A DNA stretch of 64,000 nt from Isochrysis galbana. Taxonomy: Eukaryota > Haptophyta > Isochrysidales > Isochrysidaceae. The notes beneath the pieces were generated by a model, which ran no database searches, was not told the DNA's origin, and saw only the letters and a list, made by a program, of their open reading frames with translations. How positions within the stretch are numbered: the first letter of the stretch is position 1; every line of letters begins with the position of its first letter. A program made the position numbers and the translations under genes. Positions 22,177 to 33,117 of this stretch are shown here, in pieces. Location of the stretch: assembly GCA_018136815.1 (NCBI GenBank), contig CM030931.1, positions 5,028,148 to 5,092,147 on the forward strand. The letters run 5' to 3'.

Positions 22177-22522
22177 TCTTCCGCGTGAGACTCCCTGCTC
22201 GGGTGAGTAGATCATCAATCGTCCTGCCTTGGATGCCTTTATCCTGGCTCTTTCATTCGTGTCCGTTGTGCGGGCGGCTCGGTGGCCTCGTCCTTCACTA
22301 TAAATGAGACATTGCGATGAGTACTTTTGGCGGGGGTTGTAGCCAATTGCACCTTCACCTTGCTGAAGCTCTTGATGAATGGATGATCTCATGCATGTGA
22401 CCCGTGGCAATCGCGTGTGCCATCGTGCATGGCTGGTTTTGTGGACGATGAAAAATTTTTGGGAAACAAAACGATCATTAGATTCAGGATGGTTGTTGCG
22501 GGTAGGGGGAGTCAACTAATCT
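22177..22522. other. Downstream of LSG1, nothing recognised
   Basis: No gene or known repeat was recognised in this stretch. Confidence 0.35.
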
Positions 22523-22720
22523 CATACTTGGTGGCGATGGAGCGCGCCGCCGCGACTCCCCTCTCCGTCGCCCCCCCCCCGCCGAGGGCGCCCCCCCTTA
22601 CCCATGGTGCAATCACTGCCGAAGCGGCCGCGTCTGCCAGCAGAGGCCGAACAAGTGAGCCGATCCCCGTCGTGCCACACGGCCTGTGGCCCCGGCCACA
22701 CCATTCTCAACCGCCATGCT
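22523..22720 (+). repeat. Family C fragment, copy 3
   Basis: gcgATGGAGCGCGCCGCC opens a frame beginning MERAAATPLS. The underlying DNA (gtgcaatcactgccgaagcg) aligns with copy 5 at 31.7 kb. The hairpin before the ATG is largely lost. Confidence 0.55.
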
Positions 22721-22804
22721 GTCCCCCCCCCCTGGGGGGCTGCAGACTGCAGGCCACACCAGACACACAGCAGACAAAGCGCGCCAATCCTCCACTGGTA
22801 GAGG

Positions 22805-23064
22805 TGAGGGAGCCTGGGTAAAAAAACACCGCTGCATCATGGGATCAGAATATTTTTTTCGCGGGCCAGGGGAAAGTTTTCCCCCTACCTTTCCCCCCGC
22901 GCAATCCGAAGTGGGAGCGGAGCGATGGCGACCGACCCGCTAGGACAGGCCGACCTTCGCCGCGCTCCAGCGCGAGAATGCGAGAGTGAGTCGGAGGCTA
23001 GCCCACCATTTCTGCTGGGGCTGGTCATGTACTGTGCTCATATGTGTCTTGGACTGGTGAAATA
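22805..23064 (+). repeat. Short dispersed repeat plus small open frame
   Basis: gagggagcctgggtaaaaaaac recurs at 31500. A 46-codon frame at 22925-23064 starts MATDPLGQADLRRA. A similar ADPLRRADLRD peptide is encoded near 54440, suggesting a common mobile or gene-family origin. Function unknown. Confidence 0.35.
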
Positions 23065-23380
23065 AAGACTAAAATTAGAATTACTATGGTTATAATTTGG
23101 CAAAACTATAATCAATTTGATCTTTTTCTCCTGCGGCGGCGCGCGATGGCGGCCGCAGCGATGGTCGCTGGCCGCGCAGTTCTTCTCCTCCGCGCGCGGT
23201 TCGTTTCCTCCGGCCGTCGTTCGTCGTTCGTTCCCCTTCCCCCGCCACCCCCAGTCGCCTGCCCCCACCTCCCACAAGCTTCCTTCCGCACTTCCGCGCC
23301 CTCCGTGCTCCGTGCGTGCGTCGTGCGTCGTGCGTCGATCACCATGCCCGTAGTCACCCCCGAGGAAAGCTCCATGAGCT
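23065..23380 (+). repeat. Dispersed repeat shared with 16.6 kb
   Basis: gttcttctcctccgcgcg and ttcgtttcctccggccgtcg match 16595-16650. The preceding ggttataatttggcaaaactat resembles the leader at 16068. This is probably another decayed retroelement 5' region. Confidence 0.4.
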
Positions 23381-23597
23381 CCCCACAAGAACCGCGTTCC
23401 GCGCTAGCTGCCGGCGCGCCCTCGCAGGCAATCTCCAAGAGTGAGATGAGCGAGCCCTGCTCTGACATGGCTGGAGGGTGCTGCGGCTGCGTGGCGTCGG
23501 CCATCACTTGGTCGGCCGGCGCGGTGAGGTGGGCGGAGAGAGAGGAGGGGAGCGTGGCGCGCTCCATGACCCTATCGTTTTAACGATAGTTTGACGA
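23381..23597 (-). repeat. Family C fragment, copy 4
   Basis: On the minus strand a perfect CTATCGTTTTAACGATAG-type hairpin is followed by ggtcATGGAGCGCGCC. It opens a frame MERATLPSSLSAHL...ADQVMADA resembling the other copies, then diverges. Confidence 0.6.
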
Positions 23598-23816
23598 TGC
23601 CGCAGTTGGAGTGAAGGTGTGTGCGTGCAGTGCAGGTGCCTGCTTGTTTTTCCCGATAACATGGGTGGTGTGCCCCACCACTTCCTTGATCAATTTTGGC
23701 TCTCAACTTGCAATCCCACGCGAGCACGATCAACAGCCACCTTGGCGGGCAACTGGCCGCCCAGCGCGCCCCGTTCACCGTGTCTTCACCTGCACCTGCA
23801 GTTCCTGCACTCTCAC

Positions 23817-24582
23817 AAAACTAAGTTTATACTTGGTTCGCCCATGGGGGGGCACGAGCCCCCCTCTCTCTCCACTCCTCCCCTGCCGTGGGGGAGGAAC
23901 CACCCATCCTCCTGGCATGCCTGATGGCTTGCCAGGAGGCCACTGCCCAGCTGACCCACTCTCCCACTGACAGGCACGCCTGGTTCGCTCGTCCTGGCCC
24001 CTCGTGGCCAGCCCATCCCTCCAACCCCCCCTCCCCCCCTGGTCGACAGGCAGACAGGTGCAATTGGGGGCCCCAGAGGCTCAGGAGCGCCAGCGAGGGA
24101 GAGGCAGGGGAGGCCAGGGCCCAGCCCCAGCCTCCTCTGCCCCCAGAGCTGGCCTCCAGGAGCCTCCAGGGGTCGCCAGGGGCAGCTGCAGCTGCAGGCC
24201 TGCCGCAGGCGCGCCATCGCGCGTGCCTGCAGGAGAGCAGGAGAGGGGAGAGAGAGCGCGGAGAAGGGGGTGGGCGGAGCGAGAGCTCCGCTCACTGAAA
24301 AATAGGTAAGTCCCGCACTTGTTTACAGGATAAGTCGGGGCTAAGGCCGCCGCCCACTCGGAGGCACAGGAGGAAGGGGGGGAATGATCACCGGGGGCAG
24401 GCGCTGGCCACCGGACCATATCTAAGCCCTTCACCCCTATCCCCCTAGTAGTGCACGGGGGGAGTCGCCTCATGGCAGAGGGAGAAAGGCCGGGGGAGTG
24501 GGGGTGTAGAAAGTTTCCCTACGTGAGTAGAAAGTAGAGGGTCCACGGCCGCGTGTGCGGTGAGACTATTAAAAGGTTTAAT
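23817..24582 (-). mobile_element. Family A element, full-length copy 4 with 17-bp target duplication
   Basis: Direct repeats agttcctgcactctcac lie at 23800-23816 and 24583-24599. Between them is a 766-bp element. One end is aaaactaagtttatacttgg, the hairpin end. The other ends gagactattaaaaggttta. The internal part distal to the hairpin (24300-24582, with taagtcccgcacttgtttac and gtagaaagtagagggtcc) is present only in longer copies (39.1 and 58.9 kb). No ORF with recognisable domains is present. The long target duplication and truncation from one end fit target-primed retrotransposition. Confidence 0.82.
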
Positions 24583-24844
24583 AGTTCCTGCACTCTCACC
24601 TTCACCTGCACCTTCACTGAAGAAAAAACTTTGGACCAGCACCTTCCCAGTTGGAAAAAAGTGCGCGCCATGGCCTCTCAACAATCGAAAAGTAAAGGCA
24701 TGCTTCTCTCACGCATCCACACCTCCCGCCTTGTGCTGTGTCTCACACGCTGCATTCTGCCACACCTCGCCGATAACCTTGCCGATGCGCCCGCATCCAC
24801 GCAATGCACTCTGACACAATGGACTCTCGTCGTTGCTTCACATC

Positions 24845-26514
24845 TTACAAGCATGGTCCTAGGGATGCCTCGCCGCCAATAGGTTTGGGATCCCTGCGAT
24901 CATCGCTATCCTCGGAGCGTATGACTGAGAGCCCATCATAGCCCAGCAAGAAGTGAAGGGTCTGTACTCTTTGAGGGCCCAAGCCCGACGGCGCACTTTT
25001 GTTGGCTTTGGCGTACTCGCCCAAGAGGAACGCGCTGCTCATGCCCAGCATGATGGCACCCAACGCCTGAGAAATCAGAAGTGAGCGTGTGCTCACCTGC
25101 ACAGCCTCTCGGAGCCCCAGGACAATCGCGTGCATGGCGCTACCCGTGACCACCGATAGGGAACCGGCTGTGATCCCATGACTGCTCGATGGGGCCAAGG
25201 CATCGCCCATCGCCTCCTCTGTTTGATCGGATAGCCGGCTCTCATTTTCATCAGAAGGGCCGTTCGGATGGAGGACGGCACAGCTGATCGCATGATACGC
25301 AACTCTGGCGGCTACATCAACCTGCATTGCCTGGCCCAAAGGAATGGTGGCCAATCCCGCCAGCCACCCAAGATTGTCGCAAGTTTCCAAGCCTGAGTGC
25401 AGCAGCATGGCGGAAACCGCGACCAGTGTGGCCCGCGCTGCAGAATCTGAAAAAACTATCCACAACATGCTTAAGGGCATAGCACACCACACTCCCGTTG
25501 CCTGATTGGAGCAAGGTGCATAAGAGGCAGAGCGGTCACTGCGACGAGATGGGAGGGGCCGAAGTGTGGGCCACAATGTCAAGGCTACTACGACTGACGG
25601 TTTGGCAGCTCAGCCATGAAGTCTCTCACCATGATTATCGAGGCGGGTAAAGACTGGGAAAGCTCTAAATAGATCCCGTCAGCCCATCCTGCCGCTGCTG
25701 CTACTGCGAGGGACGCTAGCGTCGGCGGACTGCGTGCAGGGTCGAGTGGTCGTAGTGCCGCATGCAAAGCGATTTGTGGGAGCACAAAACTGCTCAGTGG
25801 TGGCTGAATTCGGCTCAAATATCTCCGACCCGATGACTCAACACGCGCGACAGAGCGTCCCAAGCGCCCCCCCTCTCCAAGGCCTGCATCGAGTAGTCCG
25901 CCTCGGATCTCCCCAATTCTACTCTTCGCTTGAGGGGCCTCAGCGTCATCGGGCACGCTGACACTCCTCAACCTTGCTTCAGCAACTGGCGCCAGCGTGG
26001 CAAAGGCGATGGGGCCGACATATTCACCTATGATCGACAGCCGTGCAGCTTTCACAGCAGCCCGGGCGTATCGACGCAGATACCACCACAAGGAAATGGA
26101 GGAGACACCGATGGCCACAGGATCACTGGATGTGCTCTGCGCACGTGACAGCGTGCGTGGGTGCCAACAGACCCTCACAGCGCTCAGCACGACGGCGGCG
26201 TGGACGTCGGTGCCGAGCCCGGCCTCGCACGGCCACCAGAGACAGGCAAAGACTCCGGCGACACCGCCGGCGAGTGCGTGTCGCCGACGTCGCCCGAGAG
26301 CGTGGAGCGAGAGCACCGCACCATGCCAGACGAGGCAGGAGGTGGCGAGCATAGCGCCGAGCGCAAACGGCGCACTGCGGCTGTGGGCAGGGCTCGCGTT
26401 CACACCCGCCCTCTTGACCGCGCGCGCGGCGGACGCGATGAGCCAGCCGCTGCAGAAGCACCGAAGCGCGCCCGCCAGCGGAGGCAGCAGCAGGGAGCCA
26501 AGCGGCGGCGCCAT
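24845..26514 (-). CDS. Multi-pass membrane protein, possibly Tim17/PXMP4/TMEM135-like
   Basis: Two exons are inferred, 26514-25630 and 25501-24845, joined phase 0 by a GT-AG intron whose acceptor reads ctccaatcag, giving about 513 aa. Hydrophobic stretches include SLLLPPLAGALRCF, FALGAMLATSCLVWHGAVLSL, GGVAGVFACLWW, LATIPLGQAM and SQALGAIMLGMSSAFLLG. The FALGAML...GGVAGV arrangement faintly recalls the Gly-rich hairpins of Tim17/PXMP4/TMEM135 proteins, but this is weak. A 30-nt in-frame segment in exon 2 (starting gtgagc, ending ttctcag) mimics a mini-intron and might be spliced. The C-terminus is soluble and charged. Confidence 0.5.
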
Positions 26515-26579
26515 CGGACGGCGGACGGCGCGACGCCTCCGCGCGTCGAGCGGCCTCTCCAGCCTAGAACGCCGTCAGA

Positions 26580-27020
26580 CTTTTCTTGTCTTGGTTTAAC
26601 TCTAGTGCTGGGACGGTAACCTTCATCTTCATAGGCAACTGAGCCAGGACCAACGGTTACGAACAGCGACAACCATTTTCATTTCAAACACATAACTCAC
26701 AGGCACATAGGCACAGCCAATAGATTCGTAGACAGAGAAAACACGTGTCGCATATGTGGATGTGGTTTGGATGACGAATTGGCGAATTGTCGCATTCATC
26801 CTAGATACTAGATACTAGATAGGCACAGTCACAGGCACAATTCACAATTATCTAGATAAAAGCTTTTGGATATTTGGGTGCACTTTTGGCCCGTTTGGAT
26901 ATCTCCGGATATTTGGGCCGGTCATAGGCCCCGGTGGCCAATACCGGGGGGAGGGCAATATACGCAATACCGGGAGGGGGCAATATACGCAATACGCAAT
27001 ACAGGTAGGGCCTGGTAAAG
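26580..27020. other. Degenerate repeat debris
   Basis: 26595-26660 (taactctagtgctgggacgg...cataggcaactgagcc) resembles family G in degraded form. Short direct repeats actagatactagat (about 26800) and ggcaatatacgcaatac (26955-27005) follow. No gene is seen. Confidence 0.4.
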
Positions 27021-27120
27021 GTTTTGTGCCCGAACCCCCAACGTTTTGTTTGTGCAAAAGCTTTGAAAAGTGTCAAAATTGCACGCGTCACGCGTCCCCC
27101 TCAAGGGGTGTTTTAGCAAC

Positions 27121-27400
27121 CATCATGTCGCATTCGCGAGCCTCTGCAGGCTATTTCGCTATTTTCCGCTCTACCGTTATACGGATAAATATAACCGCGA
27201 TGGTAAATCATCAATCTTCGTTCTTATGTCTAGCTATACGTCTACGACGTCTCCACGCTTCTATCAATCACTACACTTCATTCAATGTCGGTCTACCATT
27301 ATATCCACGTGGCCAACCAAGCAGCTTCTACAGGCTTCTTTCTACTTTCTACTCGGAATATGAATATGCTCTAGCTCTGGACTGATCACTCAGGGATGGA
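27121..27400 (+). mobile_element. Candidate LTR fragment with the TGTCGCATTCGCGA terminus
   Basis: atgtcgcattcgcgagcctc repeats the LTR-like start at 4027. Downstream sequence is lower in GC (ctattttccgctctaccgttatac). The open frame through it encodes nothing recognised. Confidence 0.35.
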
Positions 27401-28009
27401 GATCAAGGGAGTAGTAAGCACGTGTCGATGAAGACCAAGGAAGTAGCGAGCATCTTGCATGCTAAAGTACACCCTCAAGAACCTCAAGCGTCTAGACTCT
27501 GTAAGTATAACACCTCTGTAAGCTTCTAGACTTTTTAAGTCTACTAGCTACTCCATGGTCCATGGCTAAGCTACGAAAAGCTATAGGTAAAGTGCACGCC
27601 ACTGTGCTCGCGTTGAGAAGCTATTCGCCGATGAATCTTATAGGACCTTCACTAAGCATGGATGAATCCCTTTCACGCCTTTTCTGTGTGCAATCCTTCT
27701 CTAGGACGACGAGTTCTCTTCTGGCCAATTGGTTCCTTCTTTGCTCTCTCTGTTGATTGACCCACCGTGGCTTTCGCTCCCGTGTTTATTACGTGTTGTT
27801 GCCCTTGTTTATCTAGAAAGTGGTGTGGCGTGTCTTCGTACGCACCCAGCAGCCGTCGCAGTGCTCTGCGATCGAAGCCATGCCGTGACCCCTCGTACCC
27901 TTGAGCCCCTACTGCCTTGTGTGTGGTCTCTCGCTAGAAATCACCCACTAGAGATTGATTCAATCTGTTCCTATGGACCCATCACCGCCCTCTGCACCGC
28001 CAAATCCGC
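27401..28009. other. Intergenic, nothing recognised
   Basis: Contains a few short duplications (ctctgtaagtataacacctctgtaagc) but no gene or known repeat. Confidence 0.4.
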
Positions 28010-28497
28010 CCTCGCACGGCGTGCACAATGTGATTGCAAGTCATCACACGTGCTGCGTAAAGAAACATCTCTTATATTGCACGTTTACGTAGTTGTGCGC
28101 CTTAGGTGGTACGCAGAGGGAAAAAGTCGGCATGCGCACGCACGGCGTCTCCGCGGGGGGGCCGATGCACATCGCGCCGTGCCCAATGCACGGCGTGCAC
28201 AATGTGATTGCAAGTCCAAGTCATCACAGGTGCTCAGTGAGAACTATTCATTAAACTGCATGTTTATGTAGTTGTCGGCCTTGGAGGAAACGCAGAGGAA
28301 AAGCGTTTGCATGCGCACGCACGGCGTCCCCGCGGGGGAACATGCACCGCGGGGAAAAGCAGAGAAAAAAGTTGTTATCCCCACGCACGGCTAGCCCCTA
28401 TTTAATTTTAAAATACTGATATATAGTAGTACATAAATATGGACATTTGATCGCTCAATTCGACTGATGCCCCACAATCGACGGAACGACACCTCGG
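28010..28497 (-). repeat. Family D element, copy 1 (two 173-bp-type units)
   Basis: In reverse orientation it starts aggtgtcgttccgtcgattg, continues cgaattgagcgatcaaatgtcc and a ttaaa-rich stretch, and ends in about two tandem units. The units contain gcgtgcacaatgtgattgcaa, gtgctgcgtaaagaaacatc and cgcgggggggccgatgcac. It is homologous to 47.5 and 53.0 kb. Confidence 0.8.
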
Positions 28498-28754
28498 ACG
28501 CGTGGGTTGCCAAGGATGGAGTCTCAGGAGCCTTACCCGGATCCTGGGAACAGTCCATCTCCACAAGTACAAACTTCAAACGAGGGGGGGGGGGGTCCGA
28601 GGCCCAAAGGGCATCGACTATGTGCTAGATGGGTGTTTTCCGGGGTTTCTACCGCTTTCTTTGCTTTGGTGTATTTCCTCAATCCTAACTTTCTCATTTT
28701 TACATCCTTAGAAGTTAAAAAGTATTTTACCGCCCCCCTCCCCCTCCCCCTCTC

Positions 28755-29050
<296 letters not shown>

Positions 29051-29317
29051 AGGTGAATGCTTGCGGATCTAGGCACTCACTGGCCACCAGTGAAGAATTT
29101 GTGTAGGAATTTGTGTAGACGTAGACGGACCATACATATTGTCTAGGTCCCACCAGTTACGTGGGAACGCGTGGCGCACTCGACAGCCACAAATTCGACG
29201 GAAAGATTTTCATGAATTCGTCGAGTCCATTCGATGATGTGTTGCACCCTTGAGCGTCGACGCGTCGACGCGCGCGCTGGTGTCATGGAGATTGCGGTGA
29301 CCTCTCACCTCTCGGCG
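29051..29317. other. Intergenic, nothing recognised
   Basis: No feature was recognised apart from a cgtcgacgcgtcgacgcg palindromic stretch near 29260. Confidence 0.35.
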
Positions 29318-29502
29318 GGGGTACCACGTAAACTTATAGCGTCGTATGACATCTTGTTAGCTAGCATTCCTAGCCACATACACCGGACGAGCCATGCGCC
29401 AACCGCGCACACCCCCATCGCGGGGTAGGGGCTCCGTTGCCGTCGAAGGGCTACGGTCCCGCAGCACTAAGGTTATACTAACACAACAATAAAACTCTGA
29501 CG
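29318..29502 (-). repeat. Family G (SINE-like), copy 2
   Basis: The reverse orientation carries gtcagagttttattgttgtg, ataaccttagtgctgc, ggcaacggagcccctacccc and gctagctaacaagatg. It lies just upstream of the exostosin-like gene and may have displaced its 5' exon. Confidence 0.78.
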
Positions 29503-29579
29503 GCGGGGATGCTAGCGAACAAGTAAACAGTACAATTCGTCACGCCCTTTCCCAAAGTTCTAATGAAGCCAGTACTCCT

Positions 29580-31360
29580 ATGTACATGAATGAAGACCAG
29601 ACCCCCCCCCCCCCCCCTCCCCCCGGCCGGCGCGCGCGCTCTTGGATGGCCGAGGCTTCGGCGCTGGTTCGCCAGCTGCTTCCGGCTGGCGCGCTGCCTC
29701 GGCCATGCGAGCGCGATATCACATTGGGCAAGCAGCTTCGGCTCTTCGTCTACCCGCTCCCGTGGGCGTACAACGGCCAGGTGGTCGAGTACGTGGAGCA
29801 GCGCGCGAGGGAGCTGCTCCATGTGAAATGCCAGTACCTCCGAGAGGACTCCTGTCCAAATCAGGGCTTCTCACATCTGGAAAACCTACGCTCGCACTGC
29901 ACCGATGTGCCACTGATGGCCAAGCTGCTGCAGGTGAGTGAATGCAGAGCGAGGCGCCGCCGGGTAAGAGAGGAATGGCAGAGCGGTGGAGGAGAGCAAA
30001 GTGCTTACGCAAACGAACCCTATAGGGCTCTCTTCCTCACTCTCACTCTCACCCTCACCCTCACCCACACCCACACCATCGCTCTCACACGTGCTCTCGC
30101 TCTCGTTCTCGCCCTCACTTTCACTCTCACTCTCTCACTCTCTCCTTCAGGCGGCCACCATTGTGCGCGAGCCTGAGCGTGCGGATGTCTTCCTTGTGCC
30201 CTTCCTCCTCGGTTGCAATGCTATGCTTGGATGGGGACACGGCATGACGCGCGTCAATGCCGCTGCTCATCAAGACTTTTTTGAACGTTTTGATCATTTC
30301 TCCAAGAAGCATCTCCCTTACTTTGCACGCTGGCCGCATCGTCACCTTTTTCTCTTCCCACTGGACTCCATGTTTATGCCAAAATGGCTCCGTGGCTCTA
30401 TGTTGGCCCACACGGGCGCTGGTTACCGCAATCGCTCCCGAATTGATGTCCCCGTCCCTTACCTTGTTTCGCTGCCGCGCGAGGCCTTCAGCAGTCACGG
30501 CAGTCCCGCCTACCGGACAAACACCGTCTTCCTCATGGCCTCGCCGACTAGAAACCCGGTGAGGGTTCTTGCCACCTCTGTCTGCCTAGCTGCGACTGGG
30601 CTTGCCACTCTGTGGCTGAGAAAATGGCATGTTTTGATTTCTCGCCCCTCGTTCCAACATGCAGGTGCGCGTGGAACTGGGAAGGCAGCTGCGCGACGCC
30701 GTGTCGCGCGCGAAACGAAGTGGATCGCGGATATCCATCGAGTTGCATGAGACCGACCCAAGAAAAGAGAACGCCATGCCCTTTTCGACTCTCGAGACGA
30801 TCCGTCGCATGTAAGATAGTCCTTGCAATTATATTTAAGTAGTGTCCACCTAGACGACACACCGAGGGGCAGCAGTGGAGAAGACTGTCTCTGGTCTCAC
30901 CGCTCATCCATTCCGTCCCTCGATACGCAGGCAGCGAGCCGTCTTCTGTATTGCTCCCACGGGAGACTCGGATGGCTTCACACAGCGTTTCTACTACATT
31001 TTGTCTGCAGGCTGCATCCCCGTACGCGTAGATACGTATTACCCGTCCCTCAGCTTTGGTCGCGTTGCATGGCCATTCAAACAAACCATAGAGTGGCATA
31101 AAGCCGTGCTTCTGCTCCCCCCTGACCGCTTGAAGGCGATAGGGGTGATGCCCTTCCTCGCAAACATCTCATTGGCACGGATTGCAGAGATGCAGGCATA
31201 CATTGAACGTGTGGTAAGGCCGCACATTCTTTTCGACTACCAAGGCTCCGCACCTGATGCATTCAGTGCGTTTCTAACGGAGTTGGTGCATCTATCGAAA
31301 TCCAAGTTGGGGCAACTCGATAACCGTGCGCAGAGAGTGAGGAAACCTCGCCCTCTGTGA
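29580..31360 (+). CDS. Exostosin-family (GT47-like) glycosyltransferase
   Basis: Four exons are inferred: 29580-29933, 30151-30558, 30665-30810 and 30931-31360, with phases 0, 0 and 2, giving about 445 aa. Family landmarks in order are LRLFVYPLPWAYN, CTDVPLMAKLLQ, the EPERADVFLVPFLLG block, FERFDHFSKKHLPYFARW, HLFLFPLDS and, near the end, FCIAPTGDSDGFTQRFYYI-LSAGCIPV with SLSFGRVAWPF. GT47 enzymes are Golgi type II proteins that add GlcA, Gal, Xyl or Ara. The first exon starts MYMNEDQTPPPPPPPG and lacks a membrane anchor, so an upstream exon is probably missing or unrecognised. A family G repeat sits there. The introns are CT-rich. Confidence 0.8.
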
Positions 31361-31642
31361 GCGTGATTGATATCGAGCCGGGCTCGGAGATTGTTGGAGG
31401 CCGCTTGACTTGTTGGCACAGTGTGCCGTTGGTGTTCGATTTGCCGTCCAAGTGAGGTGTTGTATGTCTTAATTCCACCATGTGTACATTTATAGAGATG
31501 AGGGAGCCTGGTTGGAAAAAAAAATGGTGCATCGCGGAGTCACATCAGTTTTTTCACCGCACTCGGCGAAGTCCCCACCGTTATAATTCTTTGCTTGCTT
31601 TCTTTCGTCTCTCGTTCTCGGTTAAAAGCAACTAACCTTATT
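31361..31642. other. Intergenic with dispersed repeat
   Basis: gatgagggagcctggttggaaaa (31497-31520) matches 22805, and gttataattctttgc...ctcgttctcgg (31580-31622) matches the leader at 4100. No gene is seen. Confidence 0.4.
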
Positions 31643-31812
31643 GTCAGTTGCCATGGAACGCGCCGCCGCTCCCCTCCTCTCCTCCGGCCCCCCCGCCGAG
31701 GGCGGCCCCCCAGCCCCCATGGAGCAGTCGCTGTCGAAGCGACCGCGCCCGCCATCAGAGGCCGAGCAGGGGAGCGCGACCCGCGTCGCGCCACACGGCC
31801 CGAGTAGATATA
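31643..31812 (+). repeat. Family C fragment, copy 5
   Basis: cagttgccATGGAACGCGCCGCC opens MERAAAPLLSSGPPAEGG, then PMEQSLSKRPRPPSEAEQG. This preserves the SKRPR motif seen as SPKRPR in copy 1. Confidence 0.6.
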
Positions 31813-31894
31813 AGCAAGCTGACTGGGAACATCTACCGACCTCTCTGAAAAAAATATGGAGCACCAATATAAACTATGAGAGGAGGGGTGTTGA

Positions 31895-32158
31895 GTGATA
31901 CCAATGTTCGCACATATTGTGCCGCCAAGCGGGACTGAGATCGGACCATTACTCAGCAACAATCCATTGAGTACGCGCTCTGGCTCGAGACTGCTGAGGA
32001 AGAAGTTAGCTGAGCAGTACTTGGGTAGGGATACCGCTTCTCAAAGCGAGATAGCTGTCATCATACGACGAGCTCTCAGTTCCCTCGTTGATGCCGAAGA
32101 AGGGGAAGGAAGTCGCGTTCCGTCAAAAGAGGGCCAGGTGCTATTTTTTTTCACTTAG
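31895..32158 (+). CDS. Hypothetical small ORF (87 codons)
   Basis: An open frame with a plausible charged helix (RLLRKKLAEQYLGRDTASQS, then IAVIIRRALSSLVDAEEGEG). It has no known domain. Its 3' part enters a dispersed motif (tcgcgttccgtcaaaagagg) also at 52.5 kb, and the following 32160-32250 segment (gtctcaacaattcctcca) is repeated at 52930-53005. It is probably part of a repeat rather than a host gene. Confidence 0.25.
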   Translation: MIPMFAHIVPPSGTEIGPLLSNNPLSTRSGSRLLRKKLAEQYLGRDTASQSEIAVIIRRALSSLVDAEEGEGSRVPSKEGQVLFFFT

Positions 32159-32314
32159 AATGCTTGTTTTCTTTTTAGGTAGGAATGTCTCAACAATTCC
32201 TCCAGTGAGTATTATTATTACGAAGATGAGTACAAAGCTAATCACGACATACAAGGACGCGGCGCGTGCGCATAGCAACTTCCCCCCCACACGCGCGGTA
32301 ATAACCCCCAGCAG

Positions 32315-32884
32315 CTACGCAAGCTGAGTTTTCATCTTCTTCGTCTTTTTCTCACACCCCTCCTCCTCGATCCTATTGTCGATGTCGTTCTGCTGGCAGG
32401 CGACGATGTCGCTTGGCTGATCTTGGGTGGCGAGGTCCGTGATGCGTGCGAGGACGGCCTTCTTGTTCTCCATATAGAGTTTGCCAGCTGCTCGGCGCAC
32501 TTGCACCATGGGACTCGTTTCAGCGTACGCGACCGCCGTGACGTATTCCATGCAGAGGTACGCGACGGCGGCCTCGTCTCCAATGTACTTGGTCTTTGGG
32601 ATCTTGTCGTACTCGTCAGAGTAGTCGCCGACGAGCATGAGTTTCGCCTTGCACCAACGGCCGAAGAGGACGGCGCCGCCCGCGAGGTCGGTGGTGGCGC
32701 GCATGTCGAAGTTGCCGCTGCTGACGCCGCCCGTGAAGGCGTTGTAGAGCGCCGGGTCGACGAGCCCGCCGAGCGTGCTTGGCGCGCCGACGTCGAGGCA
32801 CGCGTAGAGCGGGTCGTCGCGCACGCCGCACGCGAAGGGGTCGATCGAGCCGGTGCGCCGCGAGGCGGCGCTCGCGCGCTCCAT
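32315..32884 (-). CDS. Hypothetical protein downstream of a 15-aa repeat array
   Basis: The 189-codon frame begins MERASAASRRTGSIDPFACG and ends in a Lys-rich tail (EEEGCEKKTKKMKTQLA). It has no recognised domain. Immediately upstream (32884-33057) a 45-bp minisatellite encodes MEGVTAAERAEAEKA repeats in another frame. Removing a 4-bp duplication (atgg|atgg) at the junction would fuse the two into one frame, so this may be the broken C-terminal part of a longer repeat protein. Codon use is GC-rich like host genes. A viral origin is possible but unsupported. Confidence 0.4.
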   Translation of the reverse strand: MERASAASRRTGSIDPFACGVRDDPLYACLDVGAPSTLGGLVDPALYNAFTGGVSSGNFDMRATTDLAGGAVLFGRWCKAKLMLVGDYSDEYDKIPKTKYIGDEAAVAYLCMEYVTAVAYAETSPMVQVRRAAGKLYMENKKAVLARITDLATQDQPSDIVACQQNDIDNRIEEEGCEKKTKKMKTQLA

Positions 32885-33057
32885 CCATTGCCTTCTCCGC
32901 CTCCGCCCTCTCCGCCGCCGTCACCCCTTCCATTGCCTTCTCCGCCTCCGCCCTCTCCCCCGCCGTCACCCCCTCCATTGCCTTCTCCGCCTCCGCCCTC
33001 TCCGCCGCCCTCACCCCCTCCATTGCCTTCTCCGCCTCCGCCCTCTCCGCCGCCCTC
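32884..33057 (-). repeat. 45-bp minisatellite, about four units
   Basis: The units read ccattgccttctccgcctcc plus gccctctccgccgccctcaccccct, with a few substitutions. 45 bp equals 15 codons, so the peptide repeat stays in frame. Confidence 0.9.
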
Positions 33058-33117
33058 CTGAATAATTAAAAAAATGAGACGATATTTTTTAGTGCATTTT
33101 TTTTTGTTCATGGGATG

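Noticed and set aside
23813-24309. Several 100-160-codon frames in both strands at each G/C-rich repeat
   Set aside because: The same frames recur at every family A copy (3.8, 9, 40, 54 and 58 kb). They reflect low-stop G/C-rich repeat DNA, not conserved protein.
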